From Betaproteobacteria bacterium (GTDB lineage Bacteria; Pseudomonadota; Gammaproteobacteria; Burkholderiales; SG8-41): a DNA stretch of 7,081 bases. This document shows, one piece after another, positions 5,859 to 7,081 of the stretch (the first letter of the stretch is position 1; each line of letters opens with the position of its first letter). The notes beneath the pieces were generated by a model that did no database searches, was not told where the DNA came from, and saw only the letters and a program-made list of their open reading frames with translations. The stretch lies in assembly GCA_028292065.1 (NCBI GenBank), contig JAQGNC010000400.1, forward strand, positions 1 through 7,081. Direction: 5' to 3'. The position numbers and the translations under genes are program-made.

Positions 5859-5883
5859 CCCCGGCTTTTTGGGGTCAGACCCC
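5849..5883. repeat. Paired GGGGTC-N-GACCCC palindromes, possible hairpin at the xseA 3' end
   Basis: GGGGTCTGACCCC (5850-5862) and GGGGTCAGACCCC (5871-5883) are each palindromic and are also exact reverse complements of one another, separated by GGCTTTTT. Together they can form a 13-bp stem with an 8-nt loop, overlapping the xseA stop (TGA, 5856-5858). No U-tract follows on either strand, so a Rho-independent terminator is not certain. I recall the same motif as a common dispersed repeat in Betaproteobacteria. Confidence 0.7.
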
Positions 5884-5910
5884 GGTGTGGTTTCGCACAT
5901 CGGGGGACGG

Positions 5911-6007
5911 CGTCATTCTGGCGCAGGCCAGAATCCATTTTGACTTTGAACTCCCGCGATCAGATGGATTCCGGACCCCATGCGCTAAGCGCGCGTCCAG
6001 AATGACG
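5911..6007. repeat. 97-bp MITE-like / REP-like palindromic element
   Basis: The outer 11-bp inverted repeats match perfectly: CGTCATTCTGG (5911-5921) and CCAGAATGACG (5997-6007). Inside, CCAGAATCCA (5928-5937) pairs with TGGATTCCGG (5965-5974) at 9 of 10 positions. The left half makes a local hairpin (TTCTGG 5916-5921 with CCAGAA 5928-5933). The right half makes another (TTCCGGAC 5969-5976 with GTCCAGAA 5995-6002, 7 of 8). This matches the style of non-coding GTCATTC...GGAATCCA repeats common in proteobacterial intergenic regions. It lies between two converging genes and encodes nothing itself. Confidence 0.75.
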
Positions 6008-6018
6008 ACCTGCAACGG

Positions 6019-6984
6019 CTAGCGCGCATAACAAGCCTCGAGCTCGCGACGCACGTACTCCAGCACCCGCTGCGGAAGGTCTTCCTCCCCCACGCAATCG
6101 AACAGCGCCACATCCTCCATCGAGCGCAGCCACGTGAGCTGGCGTTTGGCGAGCTGACGGGTCGCAGCGACGCCGTGGCTCACGAGCTCCTCCCGTGTCA
6201 AGTCTCCGTTCAGGTGCTGCAGCGCCTGGCGGTACCCCACGCAGCGCATCGCAGGCACCGTCGCGTCGAGACCATACTCGTCGCGCAGCCTCGTGACTTC
6301 CTGGATCAAGCCGTCGTCGAGCATCTTCGCGAAGCGCTGCTCGATGCGCGCGTGCAGCACCGAGCGGTCGTCGGGGACGAGGGCGATCCTGATGGGGGTG
6401 TAAGGAAAATAGACGTAGCGCGGTTTTTTCAGGAGCTCGCCCATCGTCTTGCCGGTGATGAAGTAAATCTCGAGCGCGCGCTGTATGCGCTGGGTGTCGT
6501 TCGGATCGAGGCGCCCCGCGGTATCGGGGTCGACGGCCTTGAGCTTCGCGTAAATGGCGCCTTTGCCATGCTCTTCGCCGATCGTGTCGATCACCAGCCG
6601 GATCATCGGATCGGCTTCGGGAAGCTCGTTGAGCCCTTCGACGAGCGCCTTGAAGTAGAGCATCGTGCCGCCGACGAGTAGGGGGATGCGCCCGCGGTCG
6701 GTGATCTCGCGCATCGCCGCCAGCGCGTCGTCGCGAAAACGCGCAGCGGAATACGATTCGTGCGGCTCGATCACGTCGACGAGGTGATGAGGGAATGCGG
6801 CCAAGGTCGCGCGGTCGGGCTTCGCGGTGCCGATGTCCATGCCTTTGTAGACGAGCGCCGAATCGACGCTGACGATCTCCACCGGCAGCACGCGTGCGAG
6901 CTCGAGCGCGACCGCGGTCTTGCCGCTGGCGGTCGGGCCCATGAGGAGTATCGCCGGGGGATGCTGGTTTTTAGTCGAAGCCAT
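6019..6984 (-). CDS. miaA: tRNA dimethylallyltransferase
   Basis: Transfers a dimethylallyl group from DMAPP to N6 of adenosine 37 in tRNAs reading codons that start with U, the first step towards ms2i6A. The 321-residue product (E. coli 316) has a P-loop GPTASGKT at 16-23 and DSALVYKGMDIGTAKP at 41-56, which includes the catalytic aspartate region. LVGGTMLYFKAL is at 103-114, DPNDTQRIQRALEIY at 160-174, VPAMRCVGYRQ at 243-253 and ATRQLAKRQLTWLR at 274-287. All are characteristic of MiaA. The ATG follows a purine-containing stretch (GAGTAGGCG) without a strong Shine-Dalgarno. It converges on xseA. In related bacteria mutL often precedes miaA; here the bases upstream contain dispersed repeat sequence, so any mutL would lie beyond the edge. 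Confidence 0.97.
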   Translation of the reverse strand: MASTKNQHPPAILLMGPTASGKTAVALELARVLPVEIVSVDSALVYKGMDIGTAKPDRATLAAFPHHLVDVIEPHESYSAARFRDDALAAMREITDRGRIPLLVGGTMLYFKALVEGLNELPEADPMIRLVIDTIGEEHGKGAIYAKLKAVDPDTAGRLDPNDTQRIQRALEIYFITGKTMGELLKKPRYVYFPYTPIRIALVPDDRSVLHARIEQRFAKMLDDGLIQEVTRLRDEYGLDATVPAMRCVGYRQALQHLNGDLTREELVSHGVAATRQLAKRQLTWLRSMEDVALFDCVGEEDLPQRVLEYVRRELEACYAR

Positions 6985-7025
6985 CGCCTACTCGAACCCG
7001 GCCGCAGGATGCGACGTCACGCTGA

Positions 7026-7081
7026 TTGTCATTGCGAGCAACACTGTGACGAAGCCTGTCCTGAGCTTGTCGAAGGGCAAT
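7026..7081. repeat. Mosaic of two dispersed repeat motifs, cut by the window edge
   Basis: TTGTCATTGCGAGC (7026-7039) looks like the start of a widespread TGTCATTGCGAGC...GACGAAGCAATC-type repeat. Its usual ending seems split: GACGAAG (7048-7054) is followed by CCTGTCCTGAGCTTGTCG and AAGGG (7055-7077), a second very common motif, and then by CAAT. This looks like one repeat embedded in another, or a recombined pair. Family recognition is from memory. On the minus strand the segment is also an open frame (7080-6988) ending at a TAG just before miaA. Confidence 0.55.

Noticed and set aside
4613..6022. Long open frame on the plus strand overlapping xseA
   Set aside because: Arg/Ala/Pro-rich composition typical of an alternative frame in GC-rich DNA. 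xseA in the overlapping frame has full motif support.

Overview
This window looks like a chromosomal segment of a GC-rich betaproteobacterium, probably uncultured (Burkholderiales or Nitrosomonadales relatives). The order exbB-exbD-lpxK-Trm112/ycaR-kdsB-adk, divergent from xseA, is one I associate with Betaproteobacteria. The proteins also look betaproteobacterial in style. The assignment rests on recalled gene order, not on a search.

Layout. Bases 43-4083 carry six genes on the minus strand, read right to left: exbB, exbD, lpxK, a Trm112-family small protein, kdsB and adk. exbB/exbD, lpxK/Trm112 and Trm112/kdsB each overlap by 4 nt (ATGA, ATGA, TTGA). lpxK follows a 163-nt spacer full of GTGAGG repeats, and adk follows a 248-nt gap with a possible promoter of its own. 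Bases 4084-4484 form a divergent control region with a perfect DnaA-box match and related repeats. xseA (+) runs to 5858 and converges with miaA (-, 6019-6984). The 160 nt between them are almost entirely palindromic repeats. The right edge (about 7026-7081) is another dispersed-repeat mosaic that runs off the window.

Function. LpxK makes lipid IVA by phosphorylating its tetraacyldisaccharide precursor. KdsB activates Kdo, the first sugar then added to lipid IVA. The small zinc-ribbon-like protein between them is the usual companion in this cluster. ExbB/ExbD form an inner-membrane proton channel that energises envelope processes. Adk, XseA and MiaA are housekeeping enzymes for nucleotide balance, DNA repair and tRNA modification.

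Most notable. No novel multi-gene system is evident. The strongest unusual signal is a perfect 12-bp stem with a 3-nt loop (1728-1754) whose 3' arm holds both the Shine-Dalgarno and the TTG start codon of kdsB, so kdsB translation probably depends on ribosomes reading the upstream gene. Others are a 28-nt inverted repeat directly before lpxK, a DnaA-box group between exbB and xseA, an ExbB lacking the usual TM3 glutamate, and several dispersed palindromic repeat families around xseA and miaA.
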